The notes beneath the pieces are model-generated. The model saw nothing but the letters and a program-made list of their open reading frames with translations, was not told where the DNA came from and made no database searches. The translations under genes and the position numbers were made by a program. A DNA stretch of 64,000 bases from Micromonospora chokoriensis. Its GTDB lineage: Bacteria; Actinomycetota; Actinomycetes; Mycobacteriales; Micromonosporaceae. Positions 8,522 to 16,758 of this stretch are shown in pieces. Position 1 is the first letter of the stretch, and every line of letters begins with the position of its first letter. The DNA lies in contig NZ_JOAN01000004.1 in the NCBI RefSeq assembly GCF_000718555.1, forward strand, positions 186,001 to 250,000, given 5' to 3'.

Positions 8522-9763
8522 TCAGGCCGGCTGGGTCCGCAGGTACCTGCCGAAGTGCGGGACCGTGAAGGCGACCGTGCCGCGCTCACCGGAGTAGATC
8601 AAGCCCTTCTTGATCAGCGCGTCCCGGGCTGGGGACAGGCTGGCCGGCTTGCGGCCGAGAGCACGGGCGATCTCCGCGGTGGGCACCGCGGCGTCCATGT
8701 CGTCGCGGACCACCGTTGGAGACTCGCCCTCGACCGCGGACATCGTGGCCATCGCCCGCATGTACTCGCGTTCGGCGGGAGTGGCCCGTTCGAACCGGGA
8801 CCCGAAGAACCCGACCGCCAGCTCGGCTTCCGCCTCGGGCGCAGCCACCCGCACGTCGGCGGCGGTGATCGGCGAGCGCGGCGCATGATCCCAGGTGGCC
8901 TTGCCGTACGCCTGGACGAAGTAGGGGTAGCCGCCGGACTTCTCGTAGAGCAGGTCGAGTGCCTTCTGCTCGTACTCGACCTCCTCGCGCTCGGCGGGCG
9001 CGCAGAGCGCCCGGTCGGCGGCGATCCGGTCGAGCCGGTCGATGCGCTGGTAGCGGAACAACCGTTCGGAGTACGACTTGGCGGCGCTGAGCACGGCCGG
9101 CAGGTGCGGGAGGCCGGCACCGACGACGATCAGTGGCGCACCGAGTTGGGACAGCTCGTGGCAGGCGGCGCAGAGCGCCGACACGTCCTCCGGGCCGAGA
9201 TCCTGCATCTCGTCGATGAAGATGGCGATGCCGGTGCCGACGTCACTGGCCACGGCGGCGGCGTCACTTAACAGCTCGACCAGGTCGATCTCGATGTCAC
9301 CGGAGTCGGCCCGGCCACTTGCCGCCGGCACGTCGATGCCGGGCTGCCACCGGTCGCGCAGCTTCGTGGCGGCACCGGCTCGGCCGGTCGGGGTGGACCG
9401 TTGGGCGAACGCCTTGAGGACGCCGAGGAAGGCGTCGATCCGGTCCGGTGCGCGGTGGCGGGGGGCGAGTTCCCGGACCGCCATGTGCAGCGCGGCGGCG
9501 ACCGGGCGACGCAACGACTGGTCCGGTCGAGCCTCGATCTTGCCGCTGCCCCAGAGGCGGTTGATCGCCTGTGACCGGAGAGTGTTGAGCAGAACCGTCT
9601 TGCCGACGCCGCGCAGCCCGGTGAGCATCAGGCTGCGTTCGGGCCGGCCCCGTGCGATGCGCTCAAGCACGATGTCGAAGACGTCCAGCTCCCGCCCCCG
9701 CCCGGCGAGTTCGGGCGGACGCTGGCCGGCGCCCGGCGCGTACGGGTTGCGGACCGGATCCAC
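8522..9763 (-). CDS. AAA/STAND-like ATPase with C-terminal winged helix
   Basis: A 413-residue ATPase resembling the archaeal-type ATPases found alone in actinobacteria. Walker A is GLRGVGKT (residues 49-56) and Walker B is AIFIDE (ending about 185). A sensor-like VVGAGLP strand follows, then the lid segment YEKSGGYPYFVQAYG and a C-terminal winged-helix region (VPTAEIARALGRKPASLSPARDAL, then a GLIYSGERGTVAF wing). It may be a nucleotide-dependent DNA-binding or regulatory protein; no partner gene is adjacent. The GTG start is fixed by a -10 tactct exactly 7 nt upstream. An inverted repeat and a long palindrome sit in its upstream region. Confidence 0.8.
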   Translation of the reverse strand: MDPVRNPYAPGAGQRPPELAGRGRELDVFDIVLERIARGRPERSLMLTGLRGVGKTVLLNTLRSQAINRLWGSGKIEARPDQSLRRPVAAALHMAVRELAPRHRAPDRIDAFLGVLKAFAQRSTPTGRAGAATKLRDRWQPGIDVPAASGRADSGDIEIDLVELLSDAAAVASDVGTGIAIFIDEMQDLGPEDVSALCAACHELSQLGAPLIVVGAGLPHLPAVLSAAKSYSERLFRYQRIDRLDRIAADRALCAPAEREEVEYEQKALDLLYEKSGGYPYFVQAYGKATWDHAPRSPITAADVRVAAPEAEAELAVGFFGSRFERATPAEREYMRAMATMSAVEGESPTVVRDDMDAAVPTAEIARALGRKPASLSPARDALIKKGLIYSGERGTVAFTVPHFGRYLRTQPA

Positions 9764-9770
9764 GCATCGC

Positions 9771-9776
9771 AGAGTA
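9771..9776 (-). promoter_or_regulatory. -10 of the AAA/winged-helix gene
   Basis: On the minus strand the hexamer tactct is followed by 7 nt and the GTG start at 9763, so the gene is probably leaderless. The inverted repeat at 9786-9801 lies just upstream, where a repressor would act. Confidence 0.5.
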
Positions 9777-9785
9777 TCGGGCCAT

Positions 9786-9801
9786 CTAGCTGCGAGGCTA
9801 G
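9786..9801. promoter_or_regulatory. Inverted repeat upstream of AAA gene
   Basis: ctagc-N6-gctag is a perfect 5-bp inverted repeat just upstream of the -10 box. The right half extends into gctagaca, which recurs in the big palindrome at 9846-9887. It may be an operator for the winged-helix protein itself. Confidence 0.4.
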
Positions 9802-9845
9802 ACATGGATAGATGGGGCTACCGGCGTGTCGAGACCGTCGACAAG

Positions 9846-9887
9846 AAACTAGGGCTGTCTAGCGTCCACGCTAGACAGCCCTAGTTT
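9846..9887. terminator. Perfect 19-bp stem hairpin
   Basis: Two perfect 19-base arms (9846-9864 and 9869-9887) flank a 4-nt loop (tcca), with a T-run on either strand after the stem. It follows the stop of the LppU-like gene (9899, minus strand), so it works as a terminator for that gene. It also carries gctagaca in both orientations, shared with the AAA upstream repeat, so a second, protein-binding role is possible. Confidence 0.75.
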
Positions 9888-9898
9888 TGGCAATCGGG

Positions 9899-10711
9899 CT
9901 ATCGTTTCCGCAGACAGAGCACGTAGTCGAACAGGTCGATCGAGTTGTCGTGCACGTAGTTCGCGGTCGCCTGCGGGGCGAGCGCCTCGCACCGGTCCCC
10001 GTCGGTGGTCGCCGGGATCCGCAGCAACACCTCATAGGTGTCCGGGCCGCACGGCACCTTGCGCAGCTCCGCGTCGTCCTCACTGCCCTCGTTCACCAGG
10101 CAGTCGCCCCGCGCGAACTCCTCCTCGTCGGGGGTCGGCGCGGCCGGCGTCGGCGCGTCACTGGGCAGAGCGGGTGGAACGGCCGGCGCAGTGGTCGACG
10201 GGGTACGCGCGGCGTCGGCGACCTTCCAGACCGCCCAACCGGCAAGGCCGAGGCACGGACAGAGTACGAGCAGCACTACCAGCGTGATGATGAGGGCGAC
10301 GTTGCGACCGGTCTTCTTCACCGGCGCGGCGGGCGGCATCCCGTAGCCACCGGGAGGCTGCTGGCCCCACGGCGCGGGCGGCTGACCCGGCGTCGGGCCG
10401 ACTGGCGGAAACGGTCCGGCCGGCGGGAACGGCCCGGGCGGCTGACCCGGTGTCGGCCCGGCCGGCGGGAACGGCCCGGGCGGTGGGTAACCCGGCCCCG
10501 ACGTGGGCGGTGGTGCCCACATCGGGGCGGTCGGTGGCTCTGCGCCCGGCTGCGGCGGACCCCACTGCTGCCGAGTCGGATCCTCCGCAGAGGGCGGGGC
10601 GCTCCACTGAGGCAGGGTCGGGTCGACCGTCGGCGAACTGTCGGGCCCGGTGGGCGGGCGCTGGTACGGGTCGTCCGGCTGATCGGAACCCGCAGGTCCG
10701 TAGGTCGTCAT
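9899..10711 (-). CDS. LppU/SCO3897-like membrane protein, proline-rich (copy 1)
   Basis: A 270-residue protein with three parts. The N-terminal cytoplasmic region (about 125 residues) is very rich in Pro/Gly, with repeats such as PTPGQPPGPFPPAG. One transmembrane helix follows at about residues 137-160. An extracellular domain then begins with GDCLVNEG and ends DYVLCLRKR. The extracellular domain has four cysteines spaced like the neighbouring copy (C-x-n-C-x-n-C-x-n-C-L), probably two disulfides. The function of this family is not known. It is a tandem paralogue of the next gene, 22 bp away on the same strand. Confidence 0.8.
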   Translation of the reverse strand: MTTYGPAGSDQPDDPYQRPPTGPDSSPTVDPTLPQWSAPPSAEDPTRQQWGPPQPGAEPPTAPMWAPPPTSGPGYPPPGPFPPAGPTPGQPPGPFPPAGPFPPVGPTPGQPPAPWGQQPPGGYGMPPAAPVKKTGRNVALIITLVVLLVLCPCLGLAGWAVWKVADAARTPSTTAPAVPPALPSDAPTPAAPTPDEEEFARGDCLVNEGSEDDAELRKVPCGPDTYEVLLRIPATTDGDRCEALAPQATANYVHDNSIDLFDYVLCLRKR

Positions 10712-10733
10712 GTCATCCCCGGGGTGGGTGGTC

Positions 10734-11642
10734 TCAGCGTTGCTTGAGGCAAAGGACGAAGTCGAGAGTGTCCAGCTCGCTGTCGAAGAAGTACCAGTTG
10801 GTGTAGCCCTCGACCTTGCCGCACTTCGTCTCGGCGTCCCGCTCGCCGCTGGTCGGGCCGTCGATCCGGCTCAGCACCTCGTACGACTTCGCGGCGCAGC
10901 CACTGATCAACAGCTTGGGCTTGCCGCCGGCCGCGCCGTCATTGCGGACGCACTGGCCGACCTTGGCGAACCGGGGATCGGCCGACGACTCCGGCGCGGC
11001 CCCGCTCGGCACGGGCCCGACCGCGTCGGGGCCGGGCGCACCGGCGACGGCTGAGCTGCTCGGCCCCGCTGCCGGCGCTGAGTCGCCCTGCCCACGGAGG
11101 AACAGGAACGCGCCGCCGCCAGCCACCACCAGCAGTACGACGGCCAGTACCGCGATCAGCGGACCCCGACCGCGCCGCCTCGGTGCCGGATCCTCGCCGT
11201 ACGGCTCGTCGGGCCGGTACTGCTGCTCGCCGTACGGTTCGTCGGGCCGGTACTGCTGCCCGCCGTACGTCGTGTTCGCCGCAGTTGGCTGGTACGAGCC
11301 GCCGTAGGGCGCGTCGGGCTCGTGGCCGTAGGGCTGCCTCGGGCCGCGGCCATAGGGCGCCTCGGGCTGGTGGCCGTAGGGCTGCCTCGGGCCGCCGCCG
11401 TACGGCGCGTCGGGCGCTGCACCGTGGGGCGTCCCCGAACGGCCTCCGTGGGGGGCGGCGGGTGGGCCTCCGTACGTCCCGGGTCGTCCCTGCGGTGCGG
11501 GCGGGTACGAGGGGACCGCCGGCGGGTAGGGCTCGGGTGCGGGCGGATAGGGCTGCTGTACCGGGCGCCTGGGCGTCTCGTCGGGTCGTTGCCCACGCCA
11601 CGGCCCCGGGTTGCCGCCCCCCGGTCGTCCGTAGTTCGTCAT
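10734..11642 (-). CDS. LppU/SCO3897-like membrane protein, proline/tyrosine-rich (copy 2)
   Basis: A 302-residue paralogue of the preceding entry with the same architecture. The long N-terminal tail has tandem Pro/Gly/Tyr repeats (16-residue APYGxGPRQPYGHxPx twice; 11-residue QQYRPDEPYGE twice). A basic anchor and one membrane helix (LIAVLAVVLLVVAGGGAFLFL) follow. The extracellular domain runs from GQCVRNDG to DFVLCLKQR with four conserved cysteines. The ATG at 11642 is chosen because GGAGG lies 9 nt upstream; an in-frame start at 11681 lacks this. The tail repeats suggest unfolded or condensate-like behaviour (inference). Confidence 0.8.
   Translation of the reverse strand: MTNYGRPGGGNPGPWRGQRPDETPRRPVQQPYPPAPEPYPPAVPSYPPAPQGRPGTYGGPPAAPHGGRSGTPHGAAPDAPYGGGPRQPYGHQPEAPYGRGPRQPYGHEPDAPYGGSYQPTAANTTYGGQQYRPDEPYGEQQYRPDEPYGEDPAPRRRGRGPLIAVLAVVLLVVAGGGAFLFLRGQGDSAPAAGPSSSAVAGAPGPDAVGPVPSGAAPESSADPRFAKVGQCVRNDGAAGGKPKLLISGCAAKSYEVLSRIDGPTSGERDAETKCGKVEGYTNWYFFDSELDTLDFVLCLKQR
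11193..11258. repeat. 33-bp tandem repeat, two units
   Basis: Two near-identical 33-bp units (11193-11225, 11226-11258) inside LppU copy 2 encode QQYRPDEPYGE twice. They keep frame, so copy-number change would lengthen the cytoplasmic tail. Confidence 0.8.
11302..11412. repeat. 48-bp tandem repeat, about 2.3 units
   Basis: Units encode APYGxGPRQPYGHxPx in the N-terminal tail of LppU copy 2. The boundaries are approximate. Confidence 0.7.
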
Positions 11643-11723
11643 GCCGCCCTCCTGCGCGAGTGGTGAGAGGCCGGCCACCAAAGCGCGACGCCGACTCCGA
11701 GGTCACCGTAGCGTGGTCCACTG

Positions 11724-12722
11724 ATGAGCTCACCTTCGCCGAGCGTCACAGCCCTCGCCGGCCGTCGCGCCAGCACCACGCCGACCCTGATCTGGACCGC
11801 GTTGATCGTGGTCTACCTGCTCTGGGGGTCGACCTACCTGGCCATTCGGATCGCCGTGGAGACGCTGCCTCCGCTGCTGTCGGCCGCCCTCCGGTTCGCC
11901 GTGGCCGGCCTGATCCTGGCGGCTGTGCTGCGGCTGCGTCGAGGCCCGGGCGCACTGCGGGTGGACCGTCGGCAACTCGGCTCGGCCGCGTTGGTCGGGA
12001 CGCTCCTGCTCGCCGGCGGCAACGGCCTGGTGGTGCTCGCCGAATCCGGGCCGCCCGGCGTGGCGGTGCCGTCCGGGATCGCCGCGCTACTGGTGGCCAC
12101 CGTGCCGCTACTGGTGGTGCTGTTGCGCTCCGCGACAGGTGACCGGCCGCCGCTCTGGACGTTCGTCGGGGTCACCCTGGGCTTCGTCGGTCTCATCCTG
12201 CTGGTGCTGCCCGGCGGCAGTTCGGCCGCCGTGCCACTGCTCGGGGCGTTGACCGTGGTGGCGGCGGCCACCTCCTGGTCGGTCGGGTCGTTCCTGTCCG
12301 GACGGATCCGGATGCCCGCCGACCCCTTCGTGGCCACGGTGTACGAGATGGTGGCCGGCGCGCTGGTGTTGGCCGTCGTCGCCGCTGGTCGGGGCGAGTT
12401 GGCCGACTTCCACCCGGCGTCGGTCAGCACCCGGTCCTGGCTGGCGCTGGGCTACCTCATGGTGGCCGGCTCGCTGGTGGCCTTCACCGCGTACGTCTGG
12501 TTGCTGCACAACGCGCCCATCTCGCTGGTGTCGACGTACGCCTACGTCAACCCGGCGGTCGCGGTGGCGCTCGGTGCGCTGCTGGTGGCGGAGCCGATCA
12601 CCCCGCAGGTGCTGCTCGGCGGTGCCGTCATCGTCGCCGGGGTCGCCCTGGTGGTGACCACCGAACGACCACGTGGCGCGGGATCACGATCGGGGACAGC
12701 GCGGGTGCGCGACCGCCAGTAG
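11724..12722 (+). CDS. EamA/DMT-family transporter
   Basis: A 332-residue inner-membrane exporter of the drug/metabolite transporter superfamily, with two EamA repeats giving about ten helices. Typical family motifs are LLWGSTYLAIRIAVETLPP at the start, ALRFAVAGLIL, and in the second half AYVNPAVAVALGALLVAEPITPQVLLGGAVIVAGV. It is similar to YedA/RhaT-type proteins. The substrate is unknown. The ATG at 11724 follows a tagcgt hexamer by 9 nt. The prepilin peptidase gene begins 10 bp after its stop. Confidence 0.88.
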   Translation: MSSPSPSVTALAGRRASTTPTLIWTALIVVYLLWGSTYLAIRIAVETLPPLLSAALRFAVAGLILAAVLRLRRGPGALRVDRRQLGSAALVGTLLLAGGNGLVVLAESGPPGVAVPSGIAALLVATVPLLVVLLRSATGDRPPLWTFVGVTLGFVGLILLVLPGGSSAAVPLLGALTVVAAATSWSVGSFLSGRIRMPADPFVATVYEMVAGALVLAVVAAGRGELADFHPASVSTRSWLALGYLMVAGSLVAFTAYVWLLHNAPISLVSTYAYVNPAVAVALGALLVAEPITPQVLLGGAVIVAGVALVVTTERPRGAGSRSGTARVRDRQ

Positions 12723-12725
12723 CGT
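12720..12725 (+). promoter_or_regulatory. -10 tagcgt before prepilin peptidase gene
   Basis: The hexamer ends 7 nt before ATG 12733, overlapping the stop of the EamA gene. It suggests an independent leaderless transcript. Confidence 0.4.
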
Positions 12726-12732
12726 CCGGCGC

Positions 12733-13380
12733 ATGTCGGCCGCCACGCTGGTGTCGATCGCGCTGCTCGGTGCGCTGGTCGGTCTCGTCGTACCCCGGTT
12801 GGCCTGGCGCTTCGTGACGCCGCGCAGAGCCGTCGCGACGCCGCGCCGGCTGCGGTGTGCCACCTGGCTGAGCCCGTCGGTGGCGGCAGTGGTGTTTGTT
12901 GGGCTCGCCGTCGCGCGGGGTGCCGACCCGGCGCTGCCGGTCTTCCTCGCCGTGGCGGCGGTGGGGTTGGTGCTGGCCGTGGTCGACCTGGCCTGCCTGC
13001 GGCTGCCCGACCCGCTGGTCGTCGTCGCCGGGTTGCTGGCCCTCGGGGGTCTGATCGTTGCGGCGCTGCTGTCCGGTGCTCCCGGCCGGCTGATCGGGGC
13101 GCTGGGTGGTGCGGCGGTCGCGGGCGCAGCGCATGTGCTGTTGGCCCTGCTGCCCGGGTCCCGGCTGGGTTTCGGGGACGTGAAACTTGCCGCCGTCCTC
13201 GGCCTGCCGCTCGGCTGGCTAGGCCGGGACGTCCTGCTGGCGGGGCTGCTCCTCCCGCATCTGCTGCACGGTGGACTGGTGCTCGCCCTGCTCGTCACCC
13301 GCCGGGTGCGTCGCGACACCCTGCTGCCACTCGGCCCAGCCCTACTCGCGGGCACCTGGCTAGGTGTCCTCCTCGCCTAA
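12733..13380 (+). CDS. A24-family prepilin peptidase
   Basis: A 215-residue polytopic aspartic protease of the type IV prepilin peptidase/TadV family, which removes leader peptides from pilin-like proteins at the membrane. Both catalytic aspartates are visible: the first in VVDLACLRLPDPL and the second in the GxGD motif GFGDVKL. The N-terminal methylase domain of long PilD enzymes is absent, as in Tad-type peptidases. No pilin or tad genes are in the window, so its substrates are encoded elsewhere. Confidence 0.88.
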   Translation: MSAATLVSIALLGALVGLVVPRLAWRFVTPRRAVATPRRLRCATWLSPSVAAVVFVGLAVARGADPALPVFLAVAAVGLVLAVVDLACLRLPDPLVVVAGLLALGGLIVAALLSGAPGRLIGALGGAAVAGAAHVLLALLPGSRLGFGDVKLAAVLGLPLGWLGRDVLLAGLLLPHLLHGGLVLALLVTRRVRRDTLLPLGPALLAGTWLGVLLA

Positions 13381-13407
13381 CCCACCCTCCCCGCCCCAAC
13401 GCCACGT

Positions 13408-13476
13408 CGATCTTGCAGTTTCTGTCCCGGCATAAGGTGGATTTCACGCAAAACAGCGACCGAAAGTGCAAGATTG
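13408..13476. repeat. 69-bp palindromic intergenic repeat, family A copy 1
   Basis: The ends form an inverted repeat: cgatcttgcagttt at the left, and the complement of cgatcttgcacttt with one change at the right. It matches the element at 33123-33191, in the opposite orientation, at 57 of 69 positions with identical length. It lies between two convergent genes, the prepilin peptidase and the helicase. Confidence 0.8.
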
Positions 13477-13517
13477 GCGCGGTGAGGGCCGGGGGTGTGA
13501 CGCGGGGCCCGAGTGGC

Positions 13518-16500
13518 TTAGATCAGGCGGAGTTGGCGGTCCTTGGGGCGGCGGGGCTCGGTTTCGCCGAAGCGCTCGAACAGGCCGGGGTCGATGGCGT
13601 TGAGGAACGGTGACGGGGCGCAGTCGCGTTCCGCGCCGTGGCGGGTGCGGCGGGCGGCGTGACTGACGTACAGCCGGTCCTGGGCCCGGGTCAGGCCGAC
13701 GAAGAAGAGCCGGCGCTCCTCGGCGACCGCGTCCTCGTCGGGCGTCGAGCCCGGCCAGCGCAGCGGCAGCAGCCCGTCCTCGACGCCGACCAGGAAGACC
13801 ACCGGAAACTCCAGACCCTTCGCGGCGTGCAAGGTGAGCAGCGTGACCGCCTCGGCGCGCGGGTCGAGCGCGTCCACCTCGGCCCCGGTGGCCAACTGCG
13901 ACAGGAAGGTCTCCAGGTCGTCACCGCAGCGTCGGGCCAGCGGGGTCAGCAGGTCAACGGCCGAACGGACGTCCTCGGGCCGAACGGCGCTGCCAGCGCC
14001 GTCCAGGGTGGGCACCGCGAACCGCTCCGCGACCACCTGACCGGCCAGCCGCACCCGGGCGGCCAACGAGCCGGCCAGGCCGTCGGCGTGCCGTAGCTCG
14101 CGGGCGATGGCAGCCACCCCGGGCCGATCCCGCAGCCGGTCGTGGGAACGCTTCTGCACGGGGATGTTGGCCCGGGCCAGCGCGTCCACGATCGGGGCGG
14201 CCTGCGCGTCGGTGCGGTACAGCACGGCGATGTCGGAGAACGACAGCGAGGTGGACCGGCCGTCGATTCGGCCCGAGTCCAGCGAGCGGTGCGACAGCCC
14301 GCCGACCAGGTCGTCGACGGTCCGCACCACGAAGTCGGCCTCCTCGGCGACGGACGCCGCCGGGTAGCGCCCGACCAGCGGGGACTCCGGGTCGAGCCGG
14401 GCCGGGTCCAGTCGTCGGCCCCGGACCAGCGAGGACGGGGCGATGGCCTGGACGGCGGCGGCCAGGATCGGGGCCGACGAGCGGTAGTTGCGGTTGAGCC
14501 GGACCAGTCGGGCGTCGGTGAAGTCCTCGGAGAAGCGCAGGAAGTAGCCGACGTCGGCACCCCGGAACGAGTAGATCGCCTGGTCCGGGTCGCCGATCGC
14601 GCAGAGGTTGCCGTCGGCGGGGCTGAGCAGCCGCAGCAGCTCGTACTGCACCTCGTCGACGTCCTGGTACTCGTCGACGAAGATCCACCGCCAGCGGTCC
14701 CGGTACCGCTCGACCAGCTTCCGGTCGGCCCGCAACAGCTCCACCGGCAGGCTCACCAGCTCATCCAGGTCGACCAGGTCCTGCTTGCGCAGCAGCGTCC
14801 GATAGCTGGCGCTGTCGTCGCCGGCCTCCGTTCGGGCTGCCGCCCGCTCGGCGTCGTCGGCGATCCGGAAGTCGGCCGGGAGGCCCGCCGCGTCGGCGTT
14901 CTCCCGCAGGATGGTCAACCCGAGCGCGTGGAACGTACCCACTGTGACGTCCTCGGCGACCGGGCCGAGCAGGCCGTCGAGGCGGTGCCGCAGCTCCTCG
15001 GCGGCCCGGCGGGTGAACGTGATCGCGAGGCAGTGCTCGGGGAAGACGTTCAGCTCTGCGCAGAGGTACGCGATCCGGTGGGTGAGCGTCCTGGTCTTGC
15101 CGGTGCCGGGACCGGCGACGATGAGCAGCGGACCGCCGGGTGCGGAGGCGGCCACCCGCTGCATAGCGTCCAGTCGGTCCAGCAGGCCGGTGCCGACCTC
15201 CTCCATGCCGGAGAGCATCGGCTCGAACGGTTCGTGCGGAGACGGCGGCGGCGCGATCGGCGGTGCGGGCGTCGGGGCCGGCTTACGCTTCGGCTCCGAC
15301 TTCGCCGCCGCCGGGCGCTTGACCGCGGCCCGGGGAGCCGGCTCCGCGGGGCGTCGCTGCGCCGGCACCGGTACGTCGAACAGCGTCTCCTGCGCACCCA
15401 GCTCGGCCGGGTCGAAGAGCGTGATCACCCCGTACTCGCCGTCGTAACCGGGCACCCGGCGGACGTCGCCGCGCCGCAGCCGCCCGATGCCCTCCGCGAG
15501 CAGCTCACCACCGGCCTGCGCGATGTCGGTGAGCGGCGTCGTGGTCAGGATCTCCAGCTCGGGGCCGAGTGCGGCCAGCAGCTCGTTGAACCGCCCCTCG
15601 ACCTTCTTCGACCGGGCGCCCACCTTGTTGATCTCGCCGAGGATCTCGGCCAGCGGCACCAGGTGGGTGACGTCCCGGGCGTGCGCCGGCCGGTGCCCCT
15701 CCGGGCGGTCGGCCAACTCCTCGATCCGGGTGAGGACGCCCACGGTGAGTGGCTTGCCGCACTCGGGGCAGCGCCCGCCGGCAGCCCGGGTGCGCTCCGG
15801 CGACCAGTTGACCCCACACAGCCGGTGCCCGTCCGCGTGGTACTTGCCCTCCTCCGGGAAGAACTCGATCGTGCCGGCCAGGCCGTCGCCGGTCCGCAAT
15901 GCCTCCCGAACGGCGAAGTAGTCCCGTTCGCTGGTCAGTACGGTCGCCTCCCGCCCGAGAGCCGGCGGCGAGTGCGCGTCCGAGTTCGACACCAGTTGGT
16001 AGCCGTCCAGGCTGCCGACCCGCCAGTTCATCGCCGGGTCGGAGGAGAGTCCGGTCTCTACGGCGAAGATGTGCTCGGCCAGGTCGGCATAGCAGTCCGC
16101 GATCGCGTCGAAGCCGGACTTCGAGCCCAGCGCGGAGAACCAGGGCGTCCAGATGTGTGCCGGCACCAGGTAGCCGTCCGGGCTGGCCTCCAGGGTGATC
16201 TCCAGCAGGTCGCGGGAGTCCAGTCCGAGGATCGGCCGGCCGTCGGAGCCGAGGTTGCCGATCCGGCCGAGCGCGGTGTTGAACCGGGCCACCGCGTCCA
16301 GATCCGGCAGGTAGATCAGGTGGTGCACCTTGCGGGTCCGGTCGTCCCGCTTGTAGATGGTGGAGATCTCCACGCTCAGCATGAAACGCGCCGGGTCCGC
16401 CTCCGCCGCCCCGGCGAGCCGGGGTGGCAGCCGGCGGGCGATGTCCCGTTCCGCCTCGGGGCTGAGCCGGTAGAGCCCTGGCTCGGCCGGGCGCAGTGTC

Positions 16501-16712
16501 TCCCGCAGGTGGTCGTACCAGGCGGGGTGGGTGAAGTCGCCGGTGCCGAGCAGACCGATGCCCTTACGCCGGGCCCACCACGCGAGGTTCGGCAGGGTGA
16601 GGTCGCGGCTGCACGCGCGCGAGTACTTCGAGTGGATGTGCAGGTCCGCGACGAATGGCGGGAGGCCACCGGGGGGTACGGCGCTGAACGGAGGCACGCC
16701 GCATCCTGTCAC
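13518..16712 (-). CDS. PHP/EndoQ-like nuclease fused to UvrD-type helicase
   Basis: A 1064-residue two-enzyme fusion. Residues about 20-420 are a PHP-fold domain like DNA repair endonuclease Q: DLHIHS (23-28), GTGDFTHP, a VEIS Glu, VHHLIYLP, PAHIWTPWF and SNSDAHS supply metal ligands, and a CPEC zinc-binding pair lies near residue 316. A Pro/Ala/Lys-rich linker follows (about 445-490). Then comes an SF1A helicase: Walker A AGPGTGKT (about 535), AITFTRRAAEELRHRL, FVDEYQDVDEVQ (about 680), GDPDQAIYSFRGAD, LNRNYRS, LTLHAAKGLEFPVVFLVG (about 963) and the GLTRA motif. EndoQ proteins nick next to deaminated bases; here unwinding may follow nicking in one protein (inference). The GTG at 16712 is used; a second GTG five codons on is possible. 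Confidence 0.9.
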   Translation of the reverse strand: MTGCGVPPFSAVPPGGLPPFVADLHIHSKYSRACSRDLTLPNLAWWARRKGIGLLGTGDFTHPAWYDHLRETLRPAEPGLYRLSPEAERDIARRLPPRLAGAAEADPARFMLSVEISTIYKRDDRTRKVHHLIYLPDLDAVARFNTALGRIGNLGSDGRPILGLDSRDLLEITLEASPDGYLVPAHIWTPWFSALGSKSGFDAIADCYADLAEHIFAVETGLSSDPAMNWRVGSLDGYQLVSNSDAHSPPALGREATVLTSERDYFAVREALRTGDGLAGTIEFFPEEGKYHADGHRLCGVNWSPERTRAAGGRCPECGKPLTVGVLTRIEELADRPEGHRPAHARDVTHLVPLAEILGEINKVGARSKKVEGRFNELLAALGPELEILTTTPLTDIAQAGGELLAEGIGRLRRGDVRRVPGYDGEYGVITLFDPAELGAQETLFDVPVPAQRRPAEPAPRAAVKRPAAAKSEPKRKPAPTPAPPIAPPPSPHEPFEPMLSGMEEVGTGLLDRLDAMQRVAASAPGGPLLIVAGPGTGKTRTLTHRIAYLCAELNVFPEHCLAITFTRRAAEELRHRLDGLLGPVAEDVTVGTFHALGLTILRENADAAGLPADFRIADDAERAAARTEAGDDSASYRTLLRKQDLVDLDELVSLPVELLRADRKLVERYRDRWRWIFVDEYQDVDEVQYELLRLLSPADGNLCAIGDPDQAIYSFRGADVGYFLRFSEDFTDARLVRLNRNYRSSAPILAAAVQAIAPSSLVRGRRLDPARLDPESPLVGRYPAASVAEEADFVVRTVDDLVGGLSHRSLDSGRIDGRSTSLSFSDIAVLYRTDAQAAPIVDALARANIPVQKRSHDRLRDRPGVAAIARELRHADGLAGSLAARVRLAGQVVAERFAVPTLDGAGSAVRPEDVRSAVDLLTPLARRCGDDLETFLSQLATGAEVDALDPRAEAVTLLTLHAAKGLEFPVVFLVGVEDGLLPLRWPGSTPDEDAVAEERRLFFVGLTRAQDRLYVSHAARRTRHGAERDCAPSPFLNAIDPGLFERFGETEPRRPKDRQLRLI

Positions 16713-16758
16713 GCCCGCCGCGCCGGCCGCCTGCCGCCACGCGCGGACGTGACCTCCG

